From the NCBI RefSeq assembly GCF_004346185.1, contig NZ_SMAI01000001.1, forward strand, positions 806,001-870,000: DNA of 64,000 bases. Direction: 5' to 3'. The notes under the pieces were generated by a model. The model had not been told where the DNA came from. It did not search any database and saw only the letters and a program-made list of their open reading frames with translations. Both the position numbers and the translations under genes were made by a program. The DNA comes from Aquabacter spiritensis (GTDB lineage: Bacteria; Pseudomonadota; Alphaproteobacteria; Rhizobiales; Xanthobacteraceae). Positions 31,311 to 42,277 of this stretch are shown here, piece by piece. The stretch's first letter is position 1; each line of letters begins with the position of its first letter.

Positions 31311-31823
31311 GGGTTCCATCCCGGATGGCTTCGGAGCCGAAGCATTTAGAAGCGCAAGTTGCGCCCAAAACCAAGCCCAAAAGCCGCCATTCGTCATGAA
31401 TCTGAAGCGCGGCCGCAGGTTGCGGAAGCGCCCCGGCACCGTTCGGCCGCAGTTCCACCGCGCCGACGACCGCCTACCAGATACATAGACCCGCTCGCGC
31501 TCGAGACGAACCCCCCTTCGCGCGGCTTTCGAACATGTCAGGGCTGCATTGCGCAGCGAGCTTGTCTTAGGGAGGAAATTTGACCCGCTGGTGTCTGCCG
31601 GGAAAGAAATCCGCATCCGGCGACATTCCCGGGTTCCCGCTCGGATTCCCCCGAACGGGGCGCGGCACGTCCGGCGACGGCCGTTCCGTCTGCACTGCGG
31701 GGAAGAGCGCCGAGGTGGCGGCATCAGACCGGATCGGCAGACGCCGGCACCGAGCGGGCGGACGCGCGGTGCGGATCGGAGGCCGTCGACGGGGGGCCGC
31801 GCGGGCCCCCCGGGAACGACAGC
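31311..31823 (-). other. Intergenic region between sucD and sucA
   Basis: About 510 bases without a supportable gene. It holds a hairpin just after sucD (annotated separately) and must contain the sucA promoter and leader. I could not place a convincing -35/-10 pair. The open frames crossing it have unlikely composition (many Arg and Pro residues). Confidence 0.6.
31790..31812 (-). terminator. Strong hairpin after sucD, no U tract
   Basis: A perfect 9-bp GC-only stem (CGGGGGGCC / GGCCCCCCG) with a 5-base loop, starting 11 bases after the sucD stop. It would separate the mdh-sucCD transcript from sucA. A U run is absent. Confidence 0.5.
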
Positions 31824-32708
31824 TCAGCCCTTCAGCACTTCCACGAGGGTCTTGCCGAGGCGGGCCGGCGAGGGCGACACCCGGATGCCGGCCGCTTCCA
31901 TCGCGGAGATCTTGTCCTCGGCGCCGCCTTTGCCGCCGGAGATGATGGCGCCGGCATGGCCCATGCGGCGTCCGGGAGGGGCCGTGCGACCGGCGATAAA
32001 GCCGACCATCGGCTTCTTGCGGCCGCGCTTGGCCTCGTCCATCAGGAATTGCGCGGCGTCTTCTTCCGCCGAGCCGCCGATCTCGCCGATCATGACGATG
32101 GAGGTGGTGGCCTCGTCGGCCAGGAACATCTCCAGCACGTCGATGAATTCGGTGCCCTTGACCGGATCGCCGCCGATGCCGACCGCCGAGGTCTGCCCCA
32201 GTCCTTCCTGCGAGGTCTGGAACACCGCCTCATAGGTCAGGGTGCCGGAACGCGAGACGATGCCGACCGAACCCTTCTTGAAGATGTTGGCCGGCATGAT
32301 GCCGATCTTGCACTCGCCGGCGGTCACGACGCCCGGGCAGTTCGGGCCGATGAGGCGCGACTTGGAGCCGGAGAGCGCCCGCTTGACCTTCACCATGTCC
32401 ATCACCGGGATGCCCTCGGTGATGCAGACGATCAGCGGGATCTCCGCGTCGATCGCCTCGAGGATGGCATCGGCCGCCCCCGGCGGCGGAACATAGATGA
32501 CGCTCGCATCGGCGCCGGTGGCCTCCTTGGCTTCCAGCACGGTGTCGAACACCGGCAGGCCGAGATGGCTGGTGCCGCCTTTGCCGGGCGAAGTGCCGCC
32601 GACCATCTTGGTGCCGTAGGCGATGGCCTGCTCGGCATGGAACGTGCCGTTCTTGCCGGTGAAGCCCTGGGTGATGACCTTGGTATTGCGATCAATGAGG
32701 ACGGACAT
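31824..32708 (-). CDS. sucD: Succinyl-CoA synthetase alpha subunit
   Basis: A 294-residue subunit that binds CoA and carries the phosphohistidine. The N-terminal CoA domain includes [17 protein letters not shown] and [12 protein letters not shown]-like sequence; the ligase domain has [19 protein letters not shown] and the active-site histidine in [17 protein letters not shown]. It starts three bases after the sucC stop, so the two are coupled. Complete and of typical length. Confidence 0.97.
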   Translation of the reverse strand: MSVLIDRNTKVITQGFTGKNGTFHAEQAIAYGTKMVGGTSPGKGGTSHLGLPVFDTVLEAKEATGADASVIYVPPPGAADAILEAIDAEIPLIVCITEGIPVMDMVKVKRALSGSKSRLIGPNCPGVVTAGECKIGIMPANIFKKGSVGIVSRSGTLTYEAVFQTSQEGLGQTSAVGIGGDPVKGTEFIDVLEMFLADEATTSIVMIGEIGGSAEEDAAQFLMDEAKRGRKKPMVGFIAGRTAPPGRRMGHAGAIISGGKGGAEDKISAMEAAGIRVSPSPARLGKTLVEVLKG

Positions 32709-32711
32709 CGC

Positions 32712-33911
<1,200 letters not shown>

Positions 33912-34034
33912 CGGGCTTGGTCCCCAAGGGTTGCACACCGCCCGCCCCCCGCAGGCGCGAGCGTGCCACTGGCCAAACCGGCGAAGCTGCACTCCGCCGA
34001 CACGAAAGCGACGGCCGGAAGGGCCGCCGCCGGA

Positions 34035-35060
<1,026 letters not shown>

Positions 35061-35162
35061 CTACTCCCATCCCGGCAGGGGTTCAAGCCGCTGCCGCCCT
35101 CCGGCGCAAGGAATCTTCGCCGGTGCAGCATCGGCTCGGCCGACGGGCGGACCAGAGCCGTT

Positions 35163-36347
35163 TCAGGTCTCGACCAGCCCGGAAGCGGACCCGCTCGCCG
35201 TCGAATCGGGCCGACCGTGCGCGCGGCCGAGATAATCCGACGAGCGCATCTCGTGCAACCGGGAGACGGTGCGCGCCCACTCGAAGGCCTCGGCCCCGTC
35301 CGTGCCGAGATAGAGCTGCTCCGGCTCGGCCGCGGCGGAGGCGATCAGCTTCACCGCCCCGTCATAGAGCGTGTCGATCAGCGAGATGAAGCGTTTCGCC
35401 TCGTTGCGACGGTCGGCGTCGAGAATCGGGATGTCGTCCAGGACCAAAGTGTGAAAGGTGCGGGCGATGCGCAGATAGTCCGATGCGCCGAGCGGCTTTT
35501 CGCACAGATCGGCGAAGCTGAAGCGCGCCGCGCCATTGCCCGCCGCCGGAACCGGAATGATTCGCCCCTTCATGGCGATCTGGGTGGGCCGCCCGCCCGC
35601 CGGACCGGCGATGCGCGCAAAGGCGCGATCGAGCGCAAGCTTGGCCTCCGGGCCGAGCGGCGCGTACCAGACCTGCAGCCCGGCGAGTTTCTCCATCCGA
35701 TAATCGGTCCGCGCATCGAGGTTCAGCACCTCCATCCGCGCCTCGATCATGCCGATGAAAGGCAGGAACAGCGCCCGGTTGAGGCCGCCGGCATAAAGAT
35801 CCCGCGGCGCGACGTTCGAGGTCGCGACCACCACCACGCCGTCGGCGAACAGCTTCTGGAACAGCCGCCCGAGGATCATGGCATCGGCGATGTCGGTGAC
35901 GTGAAACTCGTCGAAGCACAGGAGCTTGGCCTCCCGCGCGAGGTCGTCGGCCACCGGCTGGAGCGGGTCCATCACTTTGTGCGCGCCGCTCTTCTGCGCC
36001 TCCCGTTCGCGGAAGATGCGCTCGTGGACGTCGGCCATGAATTCGTGGAAGTGCGCCCGGCGCTTGTCCTTGACCGGCGCCGCCTCGAAGAAGAGGTCCA
36101 TGAGCATGGTCTTGCCGCGGCCGACCCGGCCGTAAATATAGATGCCGCGCGGCGGCTCCGGTGCCCGGCGCTGGAACAGCCAGCCCAGAGCCGACGATTT
36201 GGTCGCGAGGCCCCGGGCCCGCAGGTCGCGCTCCAGACGGGCCAATGCGTCGACGATCACGGACTGGGCGGGATCTCGCGCGATCTCCTCGGCCGCGACC
36301 TTCGCGGCATAACGATCGCGCACCAGCGCCGACGTCTCGCTCCCCAT
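35163..36347 (-). CDS. zapE: Cell division protein ZapE (AFG1-like ATPase)
   Basis: A 394-residue P-loop ATPase of the AFG1/ZapE family, associated with the Z-ring in bacteria and with quality control of respiratory complexes in mitochondria. Walker A is GRVGRGKT (residues 73-80), Walker B LLCFDEF, followed by the sensor segment VVVATSNVAPRDLY. GGAGAGG precedes the ATG. Upstream of mdh in many Hyphomicrobiales, as here. Complete. Confidence 0.92.
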   Translation of the reverse strand: MGSETSALVRDRYAAKVAAEEIARDPAQSVIVDALARLERDLRARGLATKSSALGWLFQRRAPEPPRGIYIYGRVGRGKTMLMDLFFEAAPVKDKRRAHFHEFMADVHERIFREREAQKSGAHKVMDPLQPVADDLAREAKLLCFDEFHVTDIADAMILGRLFQKLFADGVVVVATSNVAPRDLYAGGLNRALFLPFIGMIEARMEVLNLDARTDYRMEKLAGLQVWYAPLGPEAKLALDRAFARIAGPAGGRPTQIAMKGRIIPVPAAGNGAARFSFADLCEKPLGASDYLRIARTFHTLVLDDIPILDADRRNEAKRFISLIDTLYDGAVKLIASAAAEPEQLYLGTDGAEAFEWARTVSRLHEMRSSDYLGRAHGRPDSTASGSASGLVET

Positions 36348-36601
36348 CAGCCTCTCCGCACCCGTTCGACGCCGCATCGGCCCATCGACGCCCGGCCGCG
36401 TGTAGCGCGCTTTCCGCGCGAGGGAAATTGTCGAAGCAGCCGTTCGGCCGAAAGAGATGATCCGCCGAGACTTCGGCACATGAAACCAAGCGGCGGGCGC
36501 CGGCGTTGCATCACCAGACACGCGGACCCGGCAGAATCCTCTAACCATATGTCCGAAAATGAAAATTTCCCCATCCGGGCCGCTATCGGGAGTTTGATGC
36601 C

Positions 36602-36904
36602 ATGAAGACCATCATCACAGCCGGCACCAGCCTCGTCGCCCTCGCGCTCGCCAGCGTCGCGCTGCCGGGACTTGCGGCGGCCGACGATTCCGTCACGCAG
36701 GTCAATGACAGCGTGATCCGCACCCAGCAGATGGACTATTATTTGCGCAATGGCGGCTATGTGATCTACCAGGATCAATATTCCGCCGCCGTGGGCGGGC
36801 GCAATTCAACCATCGTCCAGCCCGCCCCGCGGGTCTACGTGCCGGCCCAGCCTTATACCTCGACCTATGTCGTGACGCCGGGCCCGTCTTATATGATGCG
36901 CTGA
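36602..36904 (+). CDS. Small exported protein, unknown
   Basis: A 100-residue protein with a clean signal peptide (residues 1-27, cleavage after LAAA). The mature part of about 73 residues is rich in Tyr, Gln, Asn, Pro and Val, with no Cys. I recognise no family. GGGAG lies before the ATG. It stands alone between the zapE and FUSC genes, followed by an inverted repeat at 36920-36952. A periplasmic or surface role is inferred only from the signal peptide. Confidence 0.7.
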   Translation: MKTIITAGTSLVALALASVALPGLAAADDSVTQVNDSVIRTQQMDYYLRNGGYVIYQDQYSAAVGGRNSTIVQPAPRVYVPAQPYTSTYVVTPGPSYMMR

Positions 36905-37036
36905 CCCCGCGACATGGTGGCCGCCGGGTGGCTTTTCCCGCCGCCCGGCGGCGCGTGGGGTAGAAATATCGCCATCGGCATTTGATCGGCGGCGATCCCC
37001 CGCTTAGATGGTCGCGTCGCGGCCTGGGAGGGCGGG

Positions 37037-39268
37037 GTGTCGAGCACGGTGCGCAATCCTGTCGGATCTCAGCCCCCTTTCGGTCAGCCTCTCTTGGGGC
37101 GGATCCGGAATTGGCTGGCGATCCACGACCCGGGTGGCGTCGATGGCACGCGGGCGTTCCATCTGGCCGTGTCGTACACGGTCGTAATCATCCTGGGTTA
37201 CGCGACGTCGCGCAGCTTCGGGCTGGATCTCGACATTTTGTTCCCCATGGCGGGCGCGCTGACCGCCATGGTGCTCATCACCTTCACGCCGGCCGCCAAC
37301 CGCCGTGCGGAAGCGCGCAGTTTCGTCAAGATTTTCGGAGTGACGATCTGCCTTCTCCTTCTGGTGCTGGCCATCGGGCCGGGAGAAGGCGAAACGAACA
37401 CCGTCGTCATGAAGCTGCTGCTCGTCCCGCTCACGGGATTTGCGCTCATGCTGCGGCGCATGGGGATGGAAGGGCAGCGGCTGGGCTACGCCATCGTCAT
37501 CATCATGACGGTGGCGGCGACGCTGCATCCCAAACGCCCGGAAATCCTTCTGCTGATCGTCGCCGCCTGCCAAGGCGCGGGCGTCGCGGCCTTGATGCGC
37601 TTCTGCCTTCCCCGCCCCTCGGCGCTCCATGTCTATCATGACACGGTGGAAATCGCCGGCCGCGCGATCGGCGACTATCTCGGTGCGCTCGCCCGCGCGG
37701 TGAGAGACAACCGCCCGGTCCCGCCGACCACCGATGATCTGCTCGACCAGATCCGGATCCGGGTGCGCGGCGCGCTGGTCAATGCCTCCGCCGAAACCCC
37801 CTCGGCGCGGGGCTATATCGAAGCCGTGCGCTCGCTCGCCTACCGGCTGCGGGTAGCGACGCAATTGCTGGGCGAGTGCATCCCCTCGGGCGCGGCACCG
37901 GGGGCGCCCTGGCGCATGCCGCTCGCCGCCGCCGCGGATCTTCTCTCGCGCCACCTGTCAGACGGGCTCAGCGAGCCGTTCCCGGAACGCAACCGGATGG
38001 GCACGGCGATTTCGCGGCTGCGTCAGGCGGCGATGGCGCCGGACCTCGCGCCCGCCGAACAACTCGCCTTGCTGCGGGCGGTCACCGCCTTCGAACGGCT
38101 TTCGCTTGTCGTATCCGAACTCTCGGTCCTGCAGCGGGACGGCCCAAAAGGCCGTCTTTCACCCGACGACCTGGTGCCGCCGCCGCCCGCGCCCAAAGCG
38201 CCGGCCGGCCTGTCGCCGACCGACAAAGTGGCGATCCAGGGCGTCGTCGCGACCACGATCACGACGGCGCTGGATTTCGCGCTCGACCTCAACCACGCTT
38301 ATTGGGCGACGATGACGGTGATGTTCGTCCTCGGCAACAGCCTCGGCGAGACCTATGTGCGGGTGCGCTACCGCACCTTCGGGACCATCGTCGGCGTGGT
38401 CATCGGCTTCGGATGCCTGCTCGTGCTGGAAAGCCACATCTGGATTCTGGCGGGGATCTGCCTCGTCAGCCAGATGGTCGGCCTCGTCACCACGCGCGAT
38501 CGGTACGATGTCGCCTCGGCGGCGATCGGTCTGTCGATCCTGCTCTCGCTGCATCTCGTCACCGGGCTCGGCACCGACGGGATGCTCGCGCGCGTCTACG
38601 AGACCGTCATCGGTGCCCTCGTCGCGCTCGCGATTTCCTGGCTGGTGCTGCCGGTGTTCGGCGCGGATCAGATCCGCAACCAGGTGATCTCGATGCTGCG
38701 GCGGTGCCGCAGCGCCTTCGCGGAAGCCTGGCCGCGCGGGGATCACGCCGCACCGCGCAATGTCGCCTCCGGCATGGCGATGGAATTGCGGGCGCTCTCG
38801 GATCGGCTGCCCCATCTCGGCGGCGAGAACGCGCTCGGCCACCGCAGCGCGGGCGATGTCGTCGCTCTCGTCTCGACGCTGGAAATCCTCACGACCTATC
38901 TGGCGCTGCTCGAAGACGTCGCCTTCCGCCTCGGCAGCCTGTCGCCGCCGCCGGAAATCACCACGGCGCTGGAAGCCGCGCGCTCGCGCACGCTGCGCGC
39001 CTTCGCCGTCGCCTTGGACGAAGCGGCCCCGACCGAGAGCGGCGCCCAATCCTCCGATCTGGAAGCCGCGCTGTCGATCGCGCTGGACTATGCCAAGGAC
39101 CCGGAGACCCGCCGGCTTCTGCCGCTGGTGGCGGACTATCTCAGCTTTTCGGAGGCGGTCCTGCGCCCGCTCGCGGATCTCGGCGCCATTCTGCTCGCCA
39201 GTGCGCCGACGCCGCCGCGCCGGGCCCCGGCGAGCACGTCCCTCGGGACGCAGGCCCCGGCCGCGTAG
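37037..39268 (+). CDS. FUSC family membrane protein
   Basis: A 743-residue inner-membrane protein with two transmembrane blocks (about residues 45-195 and 395-550), separated and followed by soluble helical regions, the architecture of the FUSC family (YccS/AaeB-like). The segment ALDLNHAYWATMTVMFVLGNS-like sequence in the second block and VRYRTFGTIVGVVIG are typical. Members are proposed exporters of aromatic acids or other small molecules. The start is GTG after GGGAGGGCGG. Substrate unknown. Confidence 0.85.
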   Translation: MSSTVRNPVGSQPPFGQPLLGRIRNWLAIHDPGGVDGTRAFHLAVSYTVVIILGYATSRSFGLDLDILFPMAGALTAMVLITFTPAANRRAEARSFVKIFGVTICLLLLVLAIGPGEGETNTVVMKLLLVPLTGFALMLRRMGMEGQRLGYAIVIIMTVAATLHPKRPEILLLIVAACQGAGVAALMRFCLPRPSALHVYHDTVEIAGRAIGDYLGALARAVRDNRPVPPTTDDLLDQIRIRVRGALVNASAETPSARGYIEAVRSLAYRLRVATQLLGECIPSGAAPGAPWRMPLAAAADLLSRHLSDGLSEPFPERNRMGTAISRLRQAAMAPDLAPAEQLALLRAVTAFERLSLVVSELSVLQRDGPKGRLSPDDLVPPPPAPKAPAGLSPTDKVAIQGVVATTITTALDFALDLNHAYWATMTVMFVLGNSLGETYVRVRYRTFGTIVGVVIGFGCLLVLESHIWILAGICLVSQMVGLVTTRDRYDVASAAIGLSILLSLHLVTGLGTDGMLARVYETVIGALVALAISWLVLPVFGADQIRNQVISMLRRCRSAFAEAWPRGDHAAPRNVASGMAMELRALSDRLPHLGGENALGHRSAGDVVALVSTLEILTTYLALLEDVAFRLGSLSPPPEITTALEAARSRTLRAFAVALDEAAPTESGAQSSDLEAALSIALDYAKDPETRRLLPLVADYLSFSEAVLRPLADLGAILLASAPTPPRRAPASTSLGTQAPAA

Positions 39269-39280
39269 CCGGCTGCGCCC

Positions 39281-40378
39281 TCAGAGCGGCCGGAAGTGCT
39301 TGGACAGCTTCAGTCCCTGGCCCTGATAATTCGAGCCGAGCTCGCCATAGAGGACATTCGGCCGCGCCGACATGCGCTCATAGATCAGGCGCCCGACTGT
39401 CTGGCCGTGCTCGAGGATGAAGGGCACCTCGCGCGACCGCACTTCGAGGACGGCCCGCGCGCCGGTTCCCCCGGCCGCCGCGGAGCCGAAGCCGGGATCG
39501 AAGAAACCGGCATAATGCACGCGGAACTCCCCGACCAACGGGTCGAACGGCACCATTTCGGCGGCATAGTCCGCCGGAACATGCACGGCCTCGCGCGAGG
39601 CCAGAATATAGAAAGCATCCGGATCGAGAACGAGGCTGCCCGCGCCGCGGGCGCGGATCGGCTCCCAGAAATCCTCGACCTCCAGCGCGGCGCGCCGGTC
39701 GACATCGATCACACCAGTATGGCGCTTCGCCCGGAAGCCGAGCAATCCGCTCCACGACGTCGCGGCGAGATCGACCCCGACCGCGATGCCGCCCGCCGCC
39801 ACGTCCGGCGCGTCGGAATCGACCAGGCACTCGTCCCTCTGAAGATTGAGCAGTTCGAGGTCCGAGAGCCGGCCGACGCCGCGGCGGAAACGGATCTGCG
39901 ACAGGCGCGACCCGGCACGCACCAGGATCGGGAAGGTGCGGGGCGACACCTCGACATAAAGCGGTCCCTCATAGCCCGCGGGGATGGCGTCGAACGCCCG
40001 TGTCCGGTCGGCGATGACGCGGGTGAAGACATCGAGCCGGCCGGTCGAGCTTTTCGGGTTGGCCGCGCCGGCAATGTCGGCCGGCAGCTTCAGGCGCTCC
40101 ATCAATTCGACGAGATAGACGCAGCCGGTCTCGAGCACCGCGCCTTCGCGCAGATCGAGCTTGTGCAGAGCGAGATCGTCGAGCCGCTGGCGCACGCTGG
40201 CCGTGGCACCGGGCAGGAAACTCGCCCGGATGCGCCATGCCGTCCGCCCGAGCCGCAGATCGAGGCTGGCCGGCTGAACCTGGTCCGCGTCGAAGGCCTG
40301 CCGCGTGAGGATGCCGCCCGCCGCGTGCAAAGCGGCGATGGATTGGGCCGGCAGAATGCCGGGTCTTGATTGATCCAC
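39281..40378 (-). CDS. dcd: 2'-deoxycytidine 5'-triphosphate deaminase, double-length type
   Basis: A 365-residue protein, about twice the usual length of dCTP deaminase. The first half has QPASLDLRLG and AANPKSSTGRLDVFTRV; the second half repeats the fold with FDPGFGSAAAG and SREVPFILEHGQTVGRLIYE. It should convert dCTP to dUTP for thymidylate supply. The chosen GTG has GGGGAG ten bases upstream and gives a family-like N terminus; a GTG at 40414 would add twelve residues without a visible ribosome-binding site. Divergent from metZ. Confidence 0.85.
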   Translation of the reverse strand: MDQSRPGILPAQSIAALHAAGGILTRQAFDADQVQPASLDLRLGRTAWRIRASFLPGATASVRQRLDDLALHKLDLREGAVLETGCVYLVELMERLKLPADIAGAANPKSSTGRLDVFTRVIADRTRAFDAIPAGYEGPLYVEVSPRTFPILVRAGSRLSQIRFRRGVGRLSDLELLNLQRDECLVDSDAPDVAAGGIAVGVDLAATSWSGLLGFRAKRHTGVIDVDRRAALEVEDFWEPIRARGAGSLVLDPDAFYILASREAVHVPADYAAEMVPFDPLVGEFRVHYAGFFDPGFGSAAAGGTGARAVLEVRSREVPFILEHGQTVGRLIYERMSARPNVLYGELGSNYQGQGLKLSKHFRPL

Positions 40379-40442
40379 CTTCCTGATGCTCCCCGCTCGG
40401 AATGGTGCCGACACGCCGCGTTCGGTTTAACGGACGCATCCC

Positions 40443-40471
40443 TTGACGCAAAGGTCCGGGCACGCTTTATA
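40443..40471 (+). promoter_or_regulatory. Promoter for metZ
   Basis: TTGACG at 40443-40448 and TTTATA at 40466-40471 with a 17-base spacer. Predicted transcription starts at about 40478, right at the 5' edge of the SAM-II aptamer, which supports both calls. Confidence 0.75.
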
Positions 40472-40481
40472 ACAGAACATT

Positions 40482-40541
40482 CGTGGTCATTTGGGCCGGC
40501 CGGCTTGCTGCCACGTTAAACAAATCGCTAAAAGGCCGGGG
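40482..40541 (+). ncRNA. SAM-II riboswitch (metA-type RNA)
   Basis: The leader matches the SAM-II aptamer. P1 is CGTGG (40482-40486) with CCACG (40511-40515). ATTTG (40489-40493) aligns with CAAAT (40521-40525). The conserved GCTAAAA is at 40527-40533. The pseudoknot pairs CCGGCC in the loop (40496-40501) with GGCCGG (40534-40539). This class binds S-adenosylmethionine and lowers expression of methionine genes in alphaproteobacteria. A promoter lies directly upstream and metZ directly downstream. Recognition is from memory of the consensus; an Rfam RF00521 scan would settle it. Confidence 0.92.
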
Positions 40542-40599
40542 AGCCGCGACTGCACGTCGCGACCGGTCCTCGGCCTCATCTGGAGGCGCGAAGACCTTG
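40542..40599 (+). promoter_or_regulatory. Expression platform and start region of metZ
   Basis: The Shine-Dalgarno GGAGG (40582-40586) can be hidden by GCCTC (40573-40577) pairing with GAGGC (40583-40587). Alternatively GGCCGGGG (40534-40541) can pair with CCTCGGCC (40568-40575), which frees it. Because 40534-40539 is also the pseudoknot strand, SAM binding would favour the hidden state. A small hairpin, CGCGAC/GTCGCG (40545-40561), fits inside the antisequestor. The TTG start is at 40597. Confidence 0.6.
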
Positions 40600-41799
40600 G
40601 CCAGTTCGTTCACCCCCGCCGATCCCTCCGGCCTGCACCCCGAAACGCTCCTGGTCCAGGGCGGGATCGCGCGCTCGCCCTATGGCGAGACCTCCGAGGC
40701 GCTCTACCTCACCCAGGGCTTCGTCTATGACAGCGCGGAAGCGTGCGAGGCGCGCTTCAAGGGCGAGGATCCCGGCTTCGTCTATTCGCGCTACGGCAAT
40801 CCCACCACCGCCATGTTTGAGAGCCGGATGGCGCTGCTGGAAGGGGCCGAAGCCGCCCGCGCCACGGCGTCCGGAATGGCGGCGGTCCATGCCGCTTTGC
40901 TCTGCCAGCTGCGCTCCGGCGACCATGTTGTGGCCGGGCGGGCCTTGTTCGGCTCGTGCCGCTGGATCCTTGAGGATTTCCTGCCCCGCTTCCAGATCGA
41001 GACCACTTTGGTTGACGGCACCGACCTCGACGCCTGGCGCGACGCGGTACGCCCCAACACCAAATTGTTCTTCCTGGAGAGCCCGACCAACCCCACCCTC
41101 GACCTCGTCGACATCGCCGGGGTCGCCGCTTTGGCGCGTGCGGCCGGTGCGCGGCTCGTGGTCGACAACGTGTTCGCGACGCCGCTGCTCCAGAAGCCGC
41201 TGGATCTCGGCGCGGACATCGTCATCTATTCCGCCACCAAGCATATCGACGGCCAGGGCCGCTGCCTGGGCGGCGTGGTGCTGGCCTCGGAAAAATTCAT
41301 CACCGACCATCTCCAGACCTTCCTGCGCCAGACCGGCCCCTCGATCTCGCCCTTCAATGCCTGGGTGATGCTGAAGGGCCTCGAAACGCTCGGCCTTCGC
41401 GTCGAACGCCAGCAGGCGAGCGCGGCCACACTCGCCGACCAGATCGCCGGCGCCGACAAGATCGAGAAGGTGCTCTATCCGTTCCGGGACGACCATCCGC
41501 AGGTCGCGCTGGCACGGCGCCAGATGCGCGGCGGCGGCACGCTCGTCACCTTCGTCGTGGCCGGCGGCAAAGACGGCGCCTTCCGCTTCGCCAATGCGCT
41601 GCGCCTGATCCGCATCTCCAACAATCTCGGCGACGCCAAGAGCCTGCTGACGCATCCCGCGACCACCACGCACCAGCGCTTCACCCCGGAGGCGCGGGGG
41701 GAGATGGGAATCTCCGACGGGCTGGTGCGTTTGTCGGTCGGGCTCGAACATCCCGACGACCTCATCGCCGACATTCGCCAGGCTCTGGCGAAGGTCTGA
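40597..41799 (+). CDS. metZ: O-succinylhomoserine sulfhydrylase
   Basis: A 400-residue PLP enzyme of the Cys/Met metabolism class, joining sulfide to O-succinylhomoserine (or the acetyl ester) to make homocysteine. PLP lysine is Lys215 in SATKHIDGQGR; YSRYGNPTT and ESPTNPTLDLVDI are conserved. I chose TTG at 40597 because GGAGG lies ten bases upstream and the N terminus fits relatives; an open frame from 40483 would run through the riboswitch. Regulation by the SAM-II element is expected. Neighbour apaG follows on the same strand, a usual pairing. Confidence 0.93.
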   Translation: MASSFTPADPSGLHPETLLVQGGIARSPYGETSEALYLTQGFVYDSAEACEARFKGEDPGFVYSRYGNPTTAMFESRMALLEGAEAARATASGMAAVHAALLCQLRSGDHVVAGRALFGSCRWILEDFLPRFQIETTLVDGTDLDAWRDAVRPNTKLFFLESPTNPTLDLVDIAGVAALARAAGARLVVDNVFATPLLQKPLDLGADIVIYSATKHIDGQGRCLGGVVLASEKFITDHLQTFLRQTGPSISPFNAWVMLKGLETLGLRVERQQASAATLADQIAGADKIEKVLYPFRDDHPQVALARRQMRGGGTLVTFVVAGGKDGAFRFANALRLIRISNNLGDAKSLLTHPATTTHQRFTPEARGEMGISDGLVRLSVGLEHPDDLIADIRQALAKV

Positions 41800-41877
41800 C
41801 GCGGATCCTGTTGCGCGCGGGGCGCAACGCGGCTTCACTGGCGCGGCGCCGATTTGGCGCGGGGAGGACGGTTTGGC

Positions 41878-42270
41878 ATGTACCGGGCGACGACGCGCCA
41901 GGTCCAGGTGACGGCGACGCCACGTTATGTGGCGGAACGCTCCGATCCCGACCAGAACCGCTATTTCTGGGCCTATACGATCGAGGTGGTGAATCTCGGC
42001 GGGCTCGCCGTGCAGCTCAAGACGCGGCACTGGATCATCACCGACGCGCGCGGCCATGTGGAGGAAGTCCACGGTGCGGGCGTCGTCGGGGAAGAGCCGG
42101 TGCTTCCGCCGGGCGGGCGCTTCGAATATACCAGCGGCGTGCCGCTCGGCACGCCGACCGGCATCATGAGCGGGAGCTACGGCATGCTCAGCGCGACCGG
42201 GGACATGTTCTCCGTCGAGATCCCCGCCTTCTCGCTGGACAGTCCCGGCATGCGCCGCATCCTGAACTGA
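41878..42270 (+). CDS. apaG: ApaG protein (Co2+/Mg2+ efflux-associated)
   Basis: A 130-residue single-domain protein with an immunoglobulin-like fold. Signature parts are RYFWAYTIEVVNLG, LKTRHWIITDARGHVEEVHGAGVVGEEPVL (split) and FEYTSGVPLGTPTGIMSGSYGM (split). ApaG is linked to metal and nucleotide metabolism in enterobacteria; its biochemical role is unclear. The ATG at MYRATTRQ was preferred to an in-frame upstream start at 41854. It ends seven bases before trkH. Confidence 0.93.
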   Translation: MYRATTRQVQVTATPRYVAERSDPDQNRYFWAYTIEVVNLGGLAVQLKTRHWIITDARGHVEEVHGAGVVGEEPVLPPGGRFEYTSGVPLGTPTGIMSGSYGMLSATGDMFSVEIPAFSLDSPGMRRILN

Positions 42271-42277
42271 CACCCGG

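Noticed and set aside
27120-31349. A 1409-codon plus-strand open frame opposite sucA and sucB
   Set aside because: It mirrors two certain minus-strand genes; its His/Arg/Leu-rich composition is what antisense of high-GC coding sequence gives, and no domain is visible.
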